A stretch of DNA of 64,000 nt from Candidatus Minthosoma equi. GTDB taxonomy: Bacteria; Bacteroidota; Bacteroidia; Bacteroidales; Bacteroidaceae. The notes beneath the pieces are model-generated. The model had not been told where the DNA came from. It searched no databases and saw only the letters and a program-made list of their open reading frames with translations. Below are positions 8,823 to 17,742 of the stretch, one piece after another (the first letter of the stretch is position 1; each line of letters opens with the position of its first letter). The position numbers were made by a program, and so were the translations under genes. The DNA is taken from NCBI GenBank assembly GCA_018064885.1, contig JAGHUI010000023.1:1-64000 (forward strand), read 5' to 3'.

Positions 8823-8863
8823 ATAAATAAAGGTTGACATCAACGATGCCAACCTTTATTTAT
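8823..8863. terminator. Bidirectional terminator
   Basis: A perfect 14-bp stem (8823-8836 with 8850-8863, core AAAGGTTG / CAACCTTT) with a 13-base loop. AT-rich ends provide a T run on both strands. It separates the convergent ACT and esterase genes. Confidence 0.8.
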
Positions 8864-8871
8864 ACTGTCGC

Positions 8872-10050
8872 TTATTTACGAAAGAGGTTTGGAAGGAAGC
8901 GGTAGTAGAGAAGGTGACGCCATGTGGACCAGTCGTGGCCTCCGTGACCTCCTGCATAATATTCATGCTCAATACCGTGTGCGTTAAGCGCATCAACGAG
9001 ACCTTTGACACGAACATTAAAGAAACCTGCTTGTTCCTCTGTGCCTTGACCAATGAACAAATAGTCAATCTTCTTGTTCACATCAGTAGTGCTCATGAAA
9101 GTAGGCATAGTCTTTTCTGGCTCTGCATCACCGGCACTGAGAACTCCAAAGTTGGCAAAGAGGTCAAGATTGCGCTCCATACCGCTGAACATGGTGTGGC
9201 GACCACCCATGGAAAGTCCTGAGAGTGCGCGTCCGTGAGGATTGGCGATGGTGTTGTAATGACTGTCAACAAAAGGTACGATGACATCACGCAATTCGCG
9301 AGCCATGATATCGAACGTGAGGTCTGCATGCTGAGGGTGATTGCGATGTACAACCTGATTGTTGATAATAGCAATAATCATAGGTGTTGCCTTGCCTTCA
9401 GAGAGAAGATTATCCATAATGAAGTTCACACGACCGTCGTACATCCAATTGGATGGCAGCTCTCCGCTGCCGCCCATGAGGTAAAGCACAGGATATTTCT
9501 TCTTAGGATCGAAGGTTGGCGGAGTGTAAACGTACATTTCACGCTCGCCACCTGTGACGGAACTCGTATATATGTGGCGAGTGATGGAACCGTGTGGAAC
9601 AGGCTTGGCGTCATACCACTGAGGAGCGTCGCCATGAACGATGAGCTCGCTGTAAGGAGGCATGGCTGTGAAGGCTGCGTAGGTGTTGTTTGGGTCTGCC
9701 ATGCTGACACCGTCAATGACAATGTTATACTGGTACATATCTACTGGCAGCGGACCAATCTTAAGTGTCCAGATGCCATCATCACCTTTTGTGAAAGGCA
9801 GTGGGTTCTTCTCATGCATCACTGTGAGCATTGCACCCGAGAGTTTGACTTCGCTTGCCTTTGGTGCTTTGATGCGGAATTCAACGGTGTGGTCATCATT
9901 CACTTGTGGAGAATTGAGAGATGCGCTGAAAGGAATCAGTCCTTCTGTGTCTTTCTGAGGATTGTGACTCAGATTGATGTTTGATTGCTGTGCATTTGCT
10001 GTTAGATACAGTGTGGCAACAAATGCTGATGTTAGTATTTTCTTTAACAT
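8872..10050 (-). CDS. Secreted carbohydrate esterase family 1-like esterase
   Basis: A 392-residue alpha/beta hydrolase with a signal peptide (1-20). An N-terminal early-set (CBM48-like) immunoglobulin domain (about 45-140, with LPFTKGDDGIWTLKIGPLP) precedes an esterase-D/CE1 catalytic domain. The nucleophile is S280 in GLSMGG, the oxyanion region is LYLMGGSGE, and the catalytic histidine is probably in GGHGGHDWSTW. This architecture is shared by feruloyl and acetyl esterases of Bacteroidetes that deacylate xylan side chains, which agrees with the GH51 and GH2 enzymes nearby. The actual acyl group is unknown. Confidence 0.88.
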   Translation of the reverse strand: MLKKILTSAFVATLYLTANAQQSNINLSHNPQKDTEGLIPFSASLNSPQVNDDHTVEFRIKAPKASEVKLSGAMLTVMHEKNPLPFTKGDDGIWTLKIGPLPVDMYQYNIVIDGVSMADPNNTYAAFTAMPPYSELIVHGDAPQWYDAKPVPHGSITRHIYTSSVTGGEREMYVYTPPTFDPKKKYPVLYLMGGSGELPSNWMYDGRVNFIMDNLLSEGKATPMIIAIINNQVVHRNHPQHADLTFDIMARELRDVIVPFVDSHYNTIANPHGRALSGLSMGGRHTMFSGMERNLDLFANFGVLSAGDAEPEKTMPTFMSTTDVNKKIDYLFIGQGTEEQAGFFNVRVKGLVDALNAHGIEHEYYAGGHGGHDWSTWRHLLYYRFLPNLFRK

Positions 10051-10078
10051 ATAAATAGGTGTTTAAATTTGACAAGTG

Positions 10079-10086
10079 CAAAATTA
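10079..10086 (-). promoter_or_regulatory. Probable -7 element of the esterase gene
   Basis: Minus-strand TAATTTTG, 29 bases upstream of the start codon. The -33 element is weak (TTTCG at 19 bases). Confidence 0.4.
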
Positions 10087-10179
10087 TACATTTATTGTGT
10101 AAATCGAAAGCATATTGGGTAAAATGTTGATTTATTTGTGATTTTCACTTTAAAACAGACAAAACAAGAGCATCAAGAG

Positions 10180-10209
10180 TTGACATTTGTAAGTTTTTTC
10201 GTAATTTTG
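10180..10209 (+). promoter_or_regulatory. Promoter of the CotH-like gene
   Basis: TTG (10180-10182), 19 bases, TAATTTTG (10202-10209), 52 bases upstream of the ATG. Confidence 0.7.
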
Positions 10210-10261
10210 TCGCTCTTTAAGCAATAACTCATTAAACAATAAAAAAGGAAACTACAACGAA

Positions 10262-12202
10262 ATGAAGAAATTTCTTATATTTCTCTTTCTGATGCTTGTT
10301 GCTGGCACTCTCGCTGCTCAAGATGACACATCTGCAGAGATGCCGACATTCAGCAAAAAGCATGGATTGTACAAGAATGCATTCGCATTATACATTACGC
10401 CATCAGTCAGTGGAAGAACCATCTATTACACAAAAGACGGAAGCGTACCAACAAGAGAAAGTAAGGTGTATGGCAAAGTTCTTGCCGTGAAGGGAACATG
10501 CGTACTGCGAGCTGTGGAGGAGATAGATGACTCTACACTGTCTGCCGTTGCAACTGCATCATACATATTTCCTGAAGATGTGATTTACCAAGCCACATCG
10601 TCAACTGGCACGCCTATCATACCAGAAGGCTACCCTAAGGAATGGGGCGAGAATATCGATATAAAAGGATATGCGCCCGCATTCTATGCCATGGACAGAG
10701 AGATTGTGGACGAATCGAAGAACGATGTACTGGCAGGTTTCTACGATTTGCCCGTCGTGTCAATCGTAACAGAAAAGGACTATCTATTTGGAAAAGAATA
10801 TGATGAGGAGAATGGCGGAATCTACATCTACACAGGCGCGCCAATTGGCAGCGGTGCAGGCAGAGGTTGGGAGCGACAAATAAGCCTTGAGGTAATCGGA
10901 GGTGATTTGAAACATGATGTGACCGTGGATTGCGGTATAAAGATTCATGGTGGCCACAGCCGTGTGCCAGAGAAGAACGCCAAGCACGCTCTCAGACTTA
11001 TGTTCAAGAGCAAATACGGTCCTAAGAAGCTATACTATCCCGTCTTTGGCGATGCTGGAGTGGAGAAATACGAGGATCTGATTCTGCGCACTCACCATAG
11101 CAATTCGTGGTTGCACTGGGACGAGTCGAACAGGCAGCGAGCTCAATACACTCGCGACTTGTGGGCAAGATCGGTGCAGGAGCGCCTTGGTGCTCCGCAT
11201 AGCAAGGGACAGATGGTACATGTGTTTCTCAATGGTCTCTATTGGGGAATGTACACGCTCACCGAGCGCATCACAGCAGAGCATTGCGCATTGCACTACG
11301 GTGGCAAGGAGAAGAACTATGACGTGATAAAGGTGGATGAGATGGACGGCGAGAATGTGATTGCTGATGAGGGTACGCTTGATGCATGGAATGAAATGTG
11401 CAGATTGTTGGAATCTGTGTCAAGCTACAGCAATACAGCATACTACGCCCTGCAGGGACTTGACAGATACGGCAATAAGGACGAGTCGCGTACGCCATTG
11501 CTTGACATGGACAACTTCATCGACTACATGATTATCAATTTCTACACTGGCAACAGCGACTGGGATCATCACAACTGGTTTGCCTTCCGCGACCGCGAGA
11601 GCACAGAACAAGGATTCCGTTTTATATGCTGGGACACAGAACTGATCTTTGGCAGCGAGAATGACAACATCACAGACAAGGAGAACAGTGGCAAGCCTAC
11701 GCATTTCCTTAGATGCCTGATGCGCAATAAACAATTCAAGAACCGCTTCAACCATCGCGCGCACGTTCTCCTTACCAATGATGGCATTCTCACACCAGAT
11801 AAGGCGGTGGAAGTTTGGGATAGCCTTTACCATATTGTGGAGAAGGCTGTGTATGACGAATCGGCACGCTGGGGCACGTACAGAAGAGATGTGCAACCAT
11901 ACATGTCTAAGGGCCATAGGTATCGCGTGGACACATACTATATGAATGAGCGCAATCGCCTGCTTACCAAGTATTTCCCTAAGAGAACAGATATTGTGCT
12001 CAGTCAATTGAAGAGTTTGGGATGGTATTCTATTGCTGATGGCATTGACGAAGTGTACAGCGACTGTATAGCAAAATCAGATTGCATCTACGACCTCTCT
12101 GGCAGAGAATGCGGAAAGCTATTGCCTGATGGAAAATTGCCAGCCAGCCTTAGCAAAGGCATATACATTGTGAATGGCTTGAAAATCATGAAGCAAGAGT
12201 AG
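10262..12202 (+). CDS. CotH-kinase-like surface protein with chitobiase-type domain and T9SS-like C-terminal sorting domain
   Basis: The 646-residue product has a signal peptide (1-19, ending TLAAQ). A chitobiase/beta-hexosaminidase C-terminal-type domain follows (about 28-105, with TIYYTKDGSVPT), then a CotH protein-kinase-like domain (about 190-520). Recognisable CotH blocks are IKIHGGHSR, GLYWGMYTLTERI, DVIKVDE and the later DNFIDYMIIN with FICWDTELIF. CotH proteins can be atypical kinases. The last residues (IYDLSGRECGKLLP and then GIYIVNGLKIMK) look like a type IX secretion C-terminal sorting domain, which fits the porT-like gene in this window. Substrate and activity are unknown. Confidence 0.85.
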   Translation: MKKFLIFLFLMLVAGTLAAQDDTSAEMPTFSKKHGLYKNAFALYITPSVSGRTIYYTKDGSVPTRESKVYGKVLAVKGTCVLRAVEEIDDSTLSAVATASYIFPEDVIYQATSSTGTPIIPEGYPKEWGENIDIKGYAPAFYAMDREIVDESKNDVLAGFYDLPVVSIVTEKDYLFGKEYDEENGGIYIYTGAPIGSGAGRGWERQISLEVIGGDLKHDVTVDCGIKIHGGHSRVPEKNAKHALRLMFKSKYGPKKLYYPVFGDAGVEKYEDLILRTHHSNSWLHWDESNRQRAQYTRDLWARSVQERLGAPHSKGQMVHVFLNGLYWGMYTLTERITAEHCALHYGGKEKNYDVIKVDEMDGENVIADEGTLDAWNEMCRLLESVSSYSNTAYYALQGLDRYGNKDESRTPLLDMDNFIDYMIINFYTGNSDWDHHNWFAFRDRESTEQGFRFICWDTELIFGSENDNITDKENSGKPTHFLRCLMRNKQFKNRFNHRAHVLLTNDGILTPDKAVEVWDSLYHIVEKAVYDESARWGTYRRDVQPYMSKGHRYRVDTYYMNERNRLLTKYFPKRTDIVLSQLKSLGWYSIADGIDEVYSDCIAKSDCIYDLSGRECGKLLPDGKLPASLSKGIYIVNGLKIMKQE

Positions 12203-12250
12203 ATTTACGATGATGATAGCCAAAAGTGCTCTATTGGCGAGAGCAACAGG

Positions 12251-14746
12251 TTAGTGAGATGCACCAACCTCATAGGTTACATCACAACCCTTCAGCAATG
12301 GCGAAGAGAGGTGGATGGTCACTTTGCCAGAACGTGACAGGTTAGCAATGTAAGCGAGAAGACGACCATTATGCACACGCTGCTGGTTGTCACGATAGTT
12401 GCCCATGTCGGTGTTGTCAGAACCTTCGAGACCAAGGAGGCGAGCAGGTCCTTCAATGCGGCAAGTGATGTTGTTGTCGGCAAGACGCACCACGTTGCCA
12501 TTGTCATCAACCACTTCGACGAGAAGATGATTCAAACCATTTGCTGACGCATCTGCTACGGTAGCATCTGCATTGCCAATGCGCTGATTGTCAAAACGAG
12601 CGCGTATGCTGCATGGACGCAAGTTGCTATTGATGGTGTATGATGCTTCGTCCTTGCCATCATTGCTCATGCCAACAGCAGTGAGAGCACCTTCTGCATA
12701 AGGAATGTCCCAGTATATTATGCCATTCTTGGGATCTTTCGCTTTTGCTTCGCCAACGACCTTGCCATTGAGAGTGAGACGAGCCTTAAGTGAATTAGTG
12801 TAGCATACCACACGGATTGTCTGACCATTCTCATAGTTCCAAGTGTCGAGGGCTTCGGCAGATACAGGGATAGTGCCCTCACCACCATTGCGACCGCGAC
12901 GGGCAACTGCAGGATAAGTGCCAATGTAGCACACGGGGGCTGCGCACCAAAGCGAAGCACGGAAATGGCCACGTGGCTTAGCAAAGCTGCCGAAGTCGAG
13001 CAAGCCTGTGTTCAAGCCTCGCGAAGGCCAGCGACCTGACTCGCCAAGGTAATCGGTTCCAGTCCAGATGAACTGTCCAAAGATGAAGTCCTTGTCGCGC
13101 ACAGCACACCACGCATCGTAACCTACTCCATTTTCAGAACCATAGATGACGCGCTTCGGATATGCCTTATGGTCTTCATCATAACGATTCTCCGTATAGT
13201 TATATCCCACAACATCAACAGCTTCTGGGTACTCTGTCTGATTGCTCATAACCACACCAGCCAACGCTCCTGTCACAGGACGAGAGTCGTCAACGCTGCG
13301 CACGCAAGCAGCCAAGCGCTTTGCTATCTTGCCAATTCTCTCTGCATTAGGGCGTTTAGGATCATAGCCGCCAAACATAGGCTGATTGATCACTGCATTG
13401 CCACCATCAAGCACTGGGTGAGAATAAGGATCGTTAGGGTAATCAACCTCATTGCCAATGCTCCAAAGGATGATGGAAGGGTGATTGCGGTCGCGGCGTA
13501 CCATGTCTGTCACGTCACGATCAATCCACTCCTCGAAAAAGTCGAACGTGCCATCGTAGCTTGGAGTGCCGACGTTCCAGCCTTCAACCCACTTGCGCTT
13601 TGGGAACTCCCACTCGTCGCTTGCCTCGTCCATCATCATAAGGCCAAGACGGTCGCAGAGGTCGTAGAGCACTGGCGACTGAGGATTGTGAGCACAGCGA
13701 ATAGCGTTCACGCCAATCTCCTTGAGCTTGATGAGACGACGCTCCCACACCTGTTCAGGCACCACGGCACCGAGCACACCAGCATCGTGGTGCAGGCACA
13801 CGCCTTTCACCTTCATATTCTTGCCGTTGAGGGCAAAGCCATGATTAGGCGTGAACTGAAGAGTGCGCAGACCTGCCTTCATTTCATTGCCATCAATCAC
13901 CTTTCCACCTTCAACAAGCGAAGTGCGTATTTCGTACAAATAAGGATCGTCAAGATTCCATACATGAGGATTAGCAACATTGAGCTTTATAATTGCTTTG
14001 CTGTTCTTTGCCGATACCACACTCTGTCCTTTAGCAACAATCTTGCCATCAGCAGAAAGCATCTCTACCTTCACAGCAAGACCACTTTTAGCTGCATCAA
14101 CATTATCCACCTGAACATCAACCTGCACAGAAGCACTACCCTTGCCTATCTTCAAAGCCTTATAGCCTGTGCCCCACTGAGCAAGATGACATTTTGGAGA
14201 CTCTATCATCCAGACATCGCGATAAATACCGCTACCGGTGTACCAGCGAGAGTCGGCATAGCGACTGTGATCAACACGCACAGCAAGAACATTCTCCCCT
14301 TCCTTCAGGTAAGGAGTCATCTCATACATGAACGAAGCGTAGCCACTTGGGCGCTTGCCCAACAGATGACCATTAAGATATACTTCGCTACGATTATACA
14401 CGCCTTCGAAATAGATAAATTTCAAGGCTTTATCTTCATTATTCAATTCTGCCTCGCTCATCTTGAAATGCTTGCGATACCATCCCATACCACCTGGCAG
14501 ATAACCTGTACAGCTTGCAAGAGTTGGCGACAGCTGTCCCTCTATTGACCAATCGTGAGGCAATGTGCGTCGCTGCCACTTGCTGTCGTCAGCATTGGTG
14601 TTCGAAAAAAGCGAATCGTCTTGAAGCACAAACAGCCAGTTGTCATTGAACTTACTTGCTTTGCCAAACGACACCTGAGCATCGGCAGTCAGAGATACTG
14701 CCAGCATTCCAAAAAACACAAATAGAACAAAAGTAAGTTTTTTCAT
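12251..14746 (-). CDS. Glycoside hydrolase family 2 enzyme, probable beta-galactosidase
   Basis: The 831-residue product has a signal peptide (1-23) and the GH2 layout: sugar-binding jelly roll (about 40-200), immunoglobulin-like domain, TIM barrel, and C-terminal beta domains. The barrel shows the acid/base E433 in SIGNEVDYP and the nucleophile E538 in IYGSENG, so both catalytic residues are present. The C-terminal half contains a DUF4982-like segment (DTWNYENGQTIRVVCYTN). Beta-galactosidase is the most likely specificity, but GH2 also includes glucuronidases and mannosidases. It lies downstream of tRNA-Leu and convergent with the CotH-like gene. Confidence 0.9.
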   Translation of the reverse strand: MKKLTFVLFVFFGMLAVSLTADAQVSFGKASKFNDNWLFVLQDDSLFSNTNADDSKWQRRTLPHDWSIEGQLSPTLASCTGYLPGGMGWYRKHFKMSEAELNNEDKALKFIYFEGVYNRSEVYLNGHLLGKRPSGYASFMYEMTPYLKEGENVLAVRVDHSRYADSRWYTGSGIYRDVWMIESPKCHLAQWGTGYKALKIGKGSASVQVDVQVDNVDAAKSGLAVKVEMLSADGKIVAKGQSVVSAKNSKAIIKLNVANPHVWNLDDPYLYEIRTSLVEGGKVIDGNEMKAGLRTLQFTPNHGFALNGKNMKVKGVCLHHDAGVLGAVVPEQVWERRLIKLKEIGVNAIRCAHNPQSPVLYDLCDRLGLMMMDEASDEWEFPKRKWVEGWNVGTPSYDGTFDFFEEWIDRDVTDMVRRDRNHPSIILWSIGNEVDYPNDPYSHPVLDGGNAVINQPMFGGYDPKRPNAERIGKIAKRLAACVRSVDDSRPVTGALAGVVMSNQTEYPEAVDVVGYNYTENRYDEDHKAYPKRVIYGSENGVGYDAWCAVRDKDFIFGQFIWTGTDYLGESGRWPSRGLNTGLLDFGSFAKPRGHFRASLWCAAPVCYIGTYPAVARRGRNGGEGTIPVSAEALDTWNYENGQTIRVVCYTNSLKARLTLNGKVVGEAKAKDPKNGIIYWDIPYAEGALTAVGMSNDGKDEASYTINSNLRPCSIRARFDNQRIGNADATVADASANGLNHLLVEVVDDNGNVVRLADNNITCRIEGPARLLGLEGSDNTDMGNYRDNQQRVHNGRLLAYIANLSRSGKVTIHLSSPLLKGCDVTYEVGASH

Positions 14747-14823
14747 TTTCTTTAGGTTTCTGTTAGTATGTATTATTGCTTAAAAATAAAAAAGGAGGAA
14801 AGTGAAACCTTCCTCCAATTCAG

Positions 14824-14905
14824 TACCCTGAGCCGGGATCGAACCGGCACATCTTTCGATATTGGTGTTTGAGACCAACGCGTCTACCAATTCCGCCATC
14901 AGGGC
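14824..14905 (-). tRNA. tRNA-Leu (anticodon CAA)
   Basis: On the minus strand the acceptor stem GCCCTGA pairs with TCAGGGT. The D-arm (GGCGGAATTGGTAGACGC), the anticodon loop CTCAAAC with anticodon CAA, a short variable arm and the T-arm GGTTCGATCC follow in order. CCA is not encoded. Length about 82 bases, as expected for a class II leucine tRNA. It has its own promoter 20 bases upstream. Confidence 0.95.
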
Positions 14906-14924
14906 TTGCTGCCCAAAAGCGATA

Positions 14925-14955
14925 CAAAGGTAATGACTTTTTTTCATCCAGCAAA
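14925..14955 (-). promoter_or_regulatory. Promoter of tRNA-Leu
   Basis: Minus-strand TTTG (14955-14952), 19 bases, TACCTTTG (14932-14925). A 9-bp inverted repeat CCCAAAAGC / GCTTTTGGG (14912-14920 and 14956-14964) brackets the promoter. The promoter may also read through into the GH2 gene, which shows no clear promoter of its own. Confidence 0.7.
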
Positions 14956-15028
14956 GCTTTTGGGCGTATTTTTATTTACAGCGGTTAATTTTAAGTGATT
15001 AACCTCTTAATTTTTAACTTTAACTCTT

Positions 15029-15073
15029 TCCGCATGGCACTCCCTCCCTTATAGGGGATGGGTCGGGGATGGG
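15029..15073 (+). repeat. Interspersed GC-rich repeat, copy 1
   Basis: Begins with CCGCATGG followed by C-rich and then G-rich stretches. The same layout recurs at 21026-21070 and, inverted, at 42779-42904. It lies directly after the proC stop codon and may act as a 3' hairpin. Confidence 0.55.
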
Positions 15074-15075
15074 CA

Positions 15076-15855
15076 TTATTTGAGTCCTGCTTTGAGCGAA
15101 CGAATGACAGCAGAATTAAAGCCTGCGTGATCAAGTTCATTAAGCCCCTTGATAGTTACACCGCCAGGAGTTGTAACTTTATCGATGGCTTCTTCTGGAT
15201 GCCAGCCTGTTTCCTTGAGGAGTGAAACGGCACCCTGCATTGTCTGGAGCGCAATCTGCTTTGCCTGTGCTGGGTAGAAGCCCATCTCGCAACCGCCTTC
15301 CATCTGTGCGCGAATGTAACGCATAACATAAGCGATGCCACAAGATGCCATCATCATGCCTGGACCAACGAGATTTTCTGTCACAACGAGTGTATCTCCG
15401 TCGATTGCATAAAGCTCTTCAATTGTTTTGAGGCTTTCCTGAGTTGCGCTTGCGCCCTTTGCTATGAAGCTCATGCTTGCTGCAAATTCTGCTGCGATGT
15501 TAGGAATGACGTAGAAGAACTGTCCGTCTTGTCCGAGTTCTTCTGCAAGCATGCTTGTAGTGAAGTTAGCTGCGTCAGAAACGATGATTTGCTTGTCGAG
15601 GTTGAGCACTGACTTGACTTCTGCGAGCACAAGTTTCATGAGCCATGGCTTAACTACGAGCACTATGACATCTGCGTCCTTTACGGCAGCGATGTTGTCT
15701 GTGGTTGTGTTGAGTGCTGGATACTCCTGCTTGAACTGTGCGAGGAGTGCTTCATTCTTGTCGGCAATTGTGATGTTGCCAATCTTTCCGCTTTTTGCCC
15801 ATCCTTTGATGAGCGCGCCGCCCATGTTGCCGGCGCCGATAACAGTAAGTTTCAT
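15076..15855 (-). CDS. proC: Pyrroline-5-carboxylate reductase
   Basis: Reduces pyrroline-5-carboxylate to proline with NAD(P)H. The 259-residue protein opens with the Rossmann motif VIGAGNMGGALIKGW. It contains the dimerisation domain signature VGPGMMMASCGIAYVMRYI and the C-terminal block TTPGGVTIKGLNELDHAGF, all characteristic of ProC. Length is normal. It is the last gene of a minus-strand run (porT-like, GT2, radC, proC) and lies 54 bases after radC. The nearby arginine cluster is on the opposite strand. Confidence 0.95.
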   Translation of the reverse strand: MKLTVIGAGNMGGALIKGWAKSGKIGNITIADKNEALLAQFKQEYPALNTTTDNIAAVKDADVIVLVVKPWLMKLVLAEVKSVLNLDKQIIVSDAANFTTSMLAEELGQDGQFFYVIPNIAAEFAASMSFIAKGASATQESLKTIEELYAIDGDTLVVTENLVGPGMMMASCGIAYVMRYIRAQMEGGCEMGFYPAQAKQIALQTMQGAVSLLKETGWHPEEAIDKVTTPGGVTIKGLNELDHAGFNSAVIRSLKAGLK

Positions 15856-15909
15856 TATGTTGAGTTTTAAGAGTTTTATTTCTTAGTAATTTTTATTTTG
15901 AGGGAGTCC

Positions 15910-16671
15910 TTAAATCTTTCCTTGTTCTGCAAAGCTGTAGTAATCGCTATCGGTTACTATTACGTGGTCGATGAGACGGATGTTCATGACTTGTCCTGCT
16001 TTCTGTACTCGCTGTGTGAGTTCGATGTCTGCTCTGCTTGGATTGATTCTTCCGCTTGGGTGGTTGTGAACAAGAATTATGCAAGTGGCATTGGCAAGAC
16101 AGGCATGCTTGAAGAGCATTCGGATATCAACGGCAGTCTCGGTTATTCCTCCTGATGAGAGATGGACGCAACGGATGAGTTTAGAGTTGTTGTTGAGCAG
16201 AAGCACCCAGCTCTCTTCGTGGGTGAGATCTTGTATCTTCGGACGCATGTATTTGAGAACAGTTTCTGCTCCGTCGAACAGATGAAGGTCTGCCACAGAT
16301 TCTTCCACTCGTCGTCTGCCGATTTCTGCTGCAGCAATGATGCTCAGGGCTTTGGCTTCGCCTATTCCTTTGTAGCGCATCAGTTCTTCTACATCCATTC
16401 TGCTGAGGTTCACAAGCTTGCCTTCGCAGTCTGCCATTATATCTTGCATCAGTTCCACAGCCGTCTTTTCTGTCGTTCCACCTCCAATGAGAATGGCTAA
16501 CAGCTCGGGGATGGTGAGGGCATTAGCGCCTTTTGCAAGAAGTTTCTCTCGCGGACGTTCCTCCTCAGCCAGGTCTTTTATTGACGTGTGGGATGGTGCG
16601 GCTGCAACGAGGGGCTCTTGCTCTTCCTCCTTTACTACAGGATTGAACGGTTGAAAGTTCTTGTTAATCAT
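15910..16671 (-). CDS. radC: RadC-family JAB/MPN protein (DNA repair protein RadC)
   Basis: The product of about 253 residues has an N-terminal helix-hairpin-helix-like part (ERPREKLLAKGANALTIPELLAILI) and a C-terminal MPN/JAMM metalloprotease-like domain with HNHPSGRINPSRADIELT. The start is placed at 16671 because it gives the usual family N-terminus and an 8-base overlap with the upstream glycosyltransferase stop; an earlier in-frame ATG exists. Despite its name, a direct role of RadC in recombination repair is not established. Confidence 0.92.
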   Translation of the reverse strand: MINKNFQPFNPVVKEEEQEPLVAAAPSHTSIKDLAEEERPREKLLAKGANALTIPELLAILIGGGTTEKTAVELMQDIMADCEGKLVNLSRMDVEELMRYKGIGEAKALSIIAAAEIGRRRVEESVADLHLFDGAETVLKYMRPKIQDLTHEESWVLLLNNNSKLIRCVHLSSGGITETAVDIRMLFKHACLANATCIILVHNHPSGRINPSRADIELTQRVQKAGQVMNIRLIDHVIVTDSDYYSFAEQGKI

Positions 16672-17731
16672 AGAAGTTCTTTTCAAATGCCGTGAATTCA
16701 TCTTTTCCCTGCACACATCTGAGCCACCACGCTTTGAGGAATCCGAAGCCGTAGCCCATGAGCTGGACGAAGGCAGCCTCTACGCTGAGGAATCCAATGA
16801 AGAGGTTGCGATTCTTAATTGTGGAGTCTATAAGTATGAGGAGTGAGTAGAGGACGATAGGCCAGAGACAGAGCGAGTAAGCTGCGATGAAATGACCATT
16901 TGGCAGCGCAACACCTGTGACGGTGTTTGTCCAGTAGTCGTACTGACGCAATGCAACAGCTCCGAGGAACAGGAGAATTACTCCGAGAGTGAACACCATT
17001 GGCAGCATGTGGACAAGCTTCATGGTGCCTGGATGACGCTTCTCAAGATTGATGCGAGCAATGCCGCTGTTGAACACTTGCTTGAAAAACTTACTGAAGT
17101 CTGTTCTGCGCTTGTGGTAAACCCATGCCTCCGGGAAGAGCCTGCAGCTATATCCTCCTTCGACGATGCGGTAGCTGAAGTCTATATCCTCGCCGAAGCG
17201 CATCTTTGAGAATCCGTGAAGCTTGAGATATACGGAACGGCGCATTCCCATGTTGAAGGAACGTGGATAGAACTTGTCGAGTGCGCCTTTCTTCTTGCCT
17301 CCGCGAATACCGCCAGTGGTGAAGAAAGATGTCATGCTGTAGGATATGGCTTTCTGAACGTTGGTAAACGATTCGTGAGCAGCATCAGGACCGCCAAATG
17401 CGTCACAAGGATTTGTTGAGAGTTCTTGCTCGATGGCTGCAATGTAGCCTTCTGGAATGATGCAGTCGCTATCAAGAATGAGAACGTACTCTCCTTTAGA
17501 ATTTTCCACACCATAGTTGCGTGCTGGCCCAGGACCTCCGTTCTTCTTTGTGAGGTAATTGATATTCAGCACGTCTGTGTATTTTTCTACAACGTCCTTG
17601 CAAGGAATAGTGGAGCCGTCTTCAACGACAACGACTTCGAAATCCTTGACAGTCTGCTTCGTGAGACTATCAAGCAATTCGTCTGCCTCGTCGGGACGAT
17701 TGTAAACGGGTATGACTATGGAGTATCTCAT
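16664..17731 (-). CDS. Membrane-associated family 2 glycosyltransferase
   Basis: A 355-residue inverting GT-A glycosyltransferase. The nucleotide-sugar-binding N-terminus reads IVIPVYNRPDEADELLDSL, the metal-binding motif is LDSDC (about 92-96), and DFSYRIVEGG is the acceptor/base region. Two to three hydrophobic C-terminal helices (about 245-335) place it at the cytoplasmic membrane. Sugar donor and product are unknown. It lies 11 bases downstream of the porT-like gene and overlaps radC, so it is probably cotranscribed with both. Confidence 0.9.
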   Translation of the reverse strand: MRYSIVIPVYNRPDEADELLDSLTKQTVKDFEVVVVEDGSTIPCKDVVEKYTDVLNINYLTKKNGGPGPARNYGVENSKGEYVLILDSDCIIPEGYIAAIEQELSTNPCDAFGGPDAAHESFTNVQKAISYSMTSFFTTGGIRGGKKKGALDKFYPRSFNMGMRRSVYLKLHGFSKMRFGEDIDFSYRIVEGGYSCRLFPEAWVYHKRRTDFSKFFKQVFNSGIARINLEKRHPGTMKLVHMLPMVFTLGVILLFLGAVALRQYDYWTNTVTGVALPNGHFIAAYSLCLWPIVLYSLLILIDSTIKNRNLFIGFLSVEAAFVQLMGYGFGFLKAWWLRCVQGKDEFTAFEKNFYD

Positions 17732-17742
17732 TGTAATCTTTT

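Noticed and set aside
9235..9984. Plus-strand frame of 249 codons opposite the CE1-type esterase
   Set aside because: The opposite strand encodes a complete esterase with nucleophile motif. The antisense peptide is rich in Cys, His and Val without family resemblance.
12227..12245. Hairpin TGCTCT/AGAGCA between the CotH-like and GH2 genes as terminator
   Set aside because: Stem of only 6 bp with no T run on either strand. Too weak to list as a terminator.
13169..14548. Long plus-strand open frame (459 codons) opposite the GH2 gene
   Set aside because: It is the antisense of a clearly catalytic GH2 enzyme with both active-site glutamates. Its translation is low-complexity (many His, Ile, Thr), with no signal peptide or domain.
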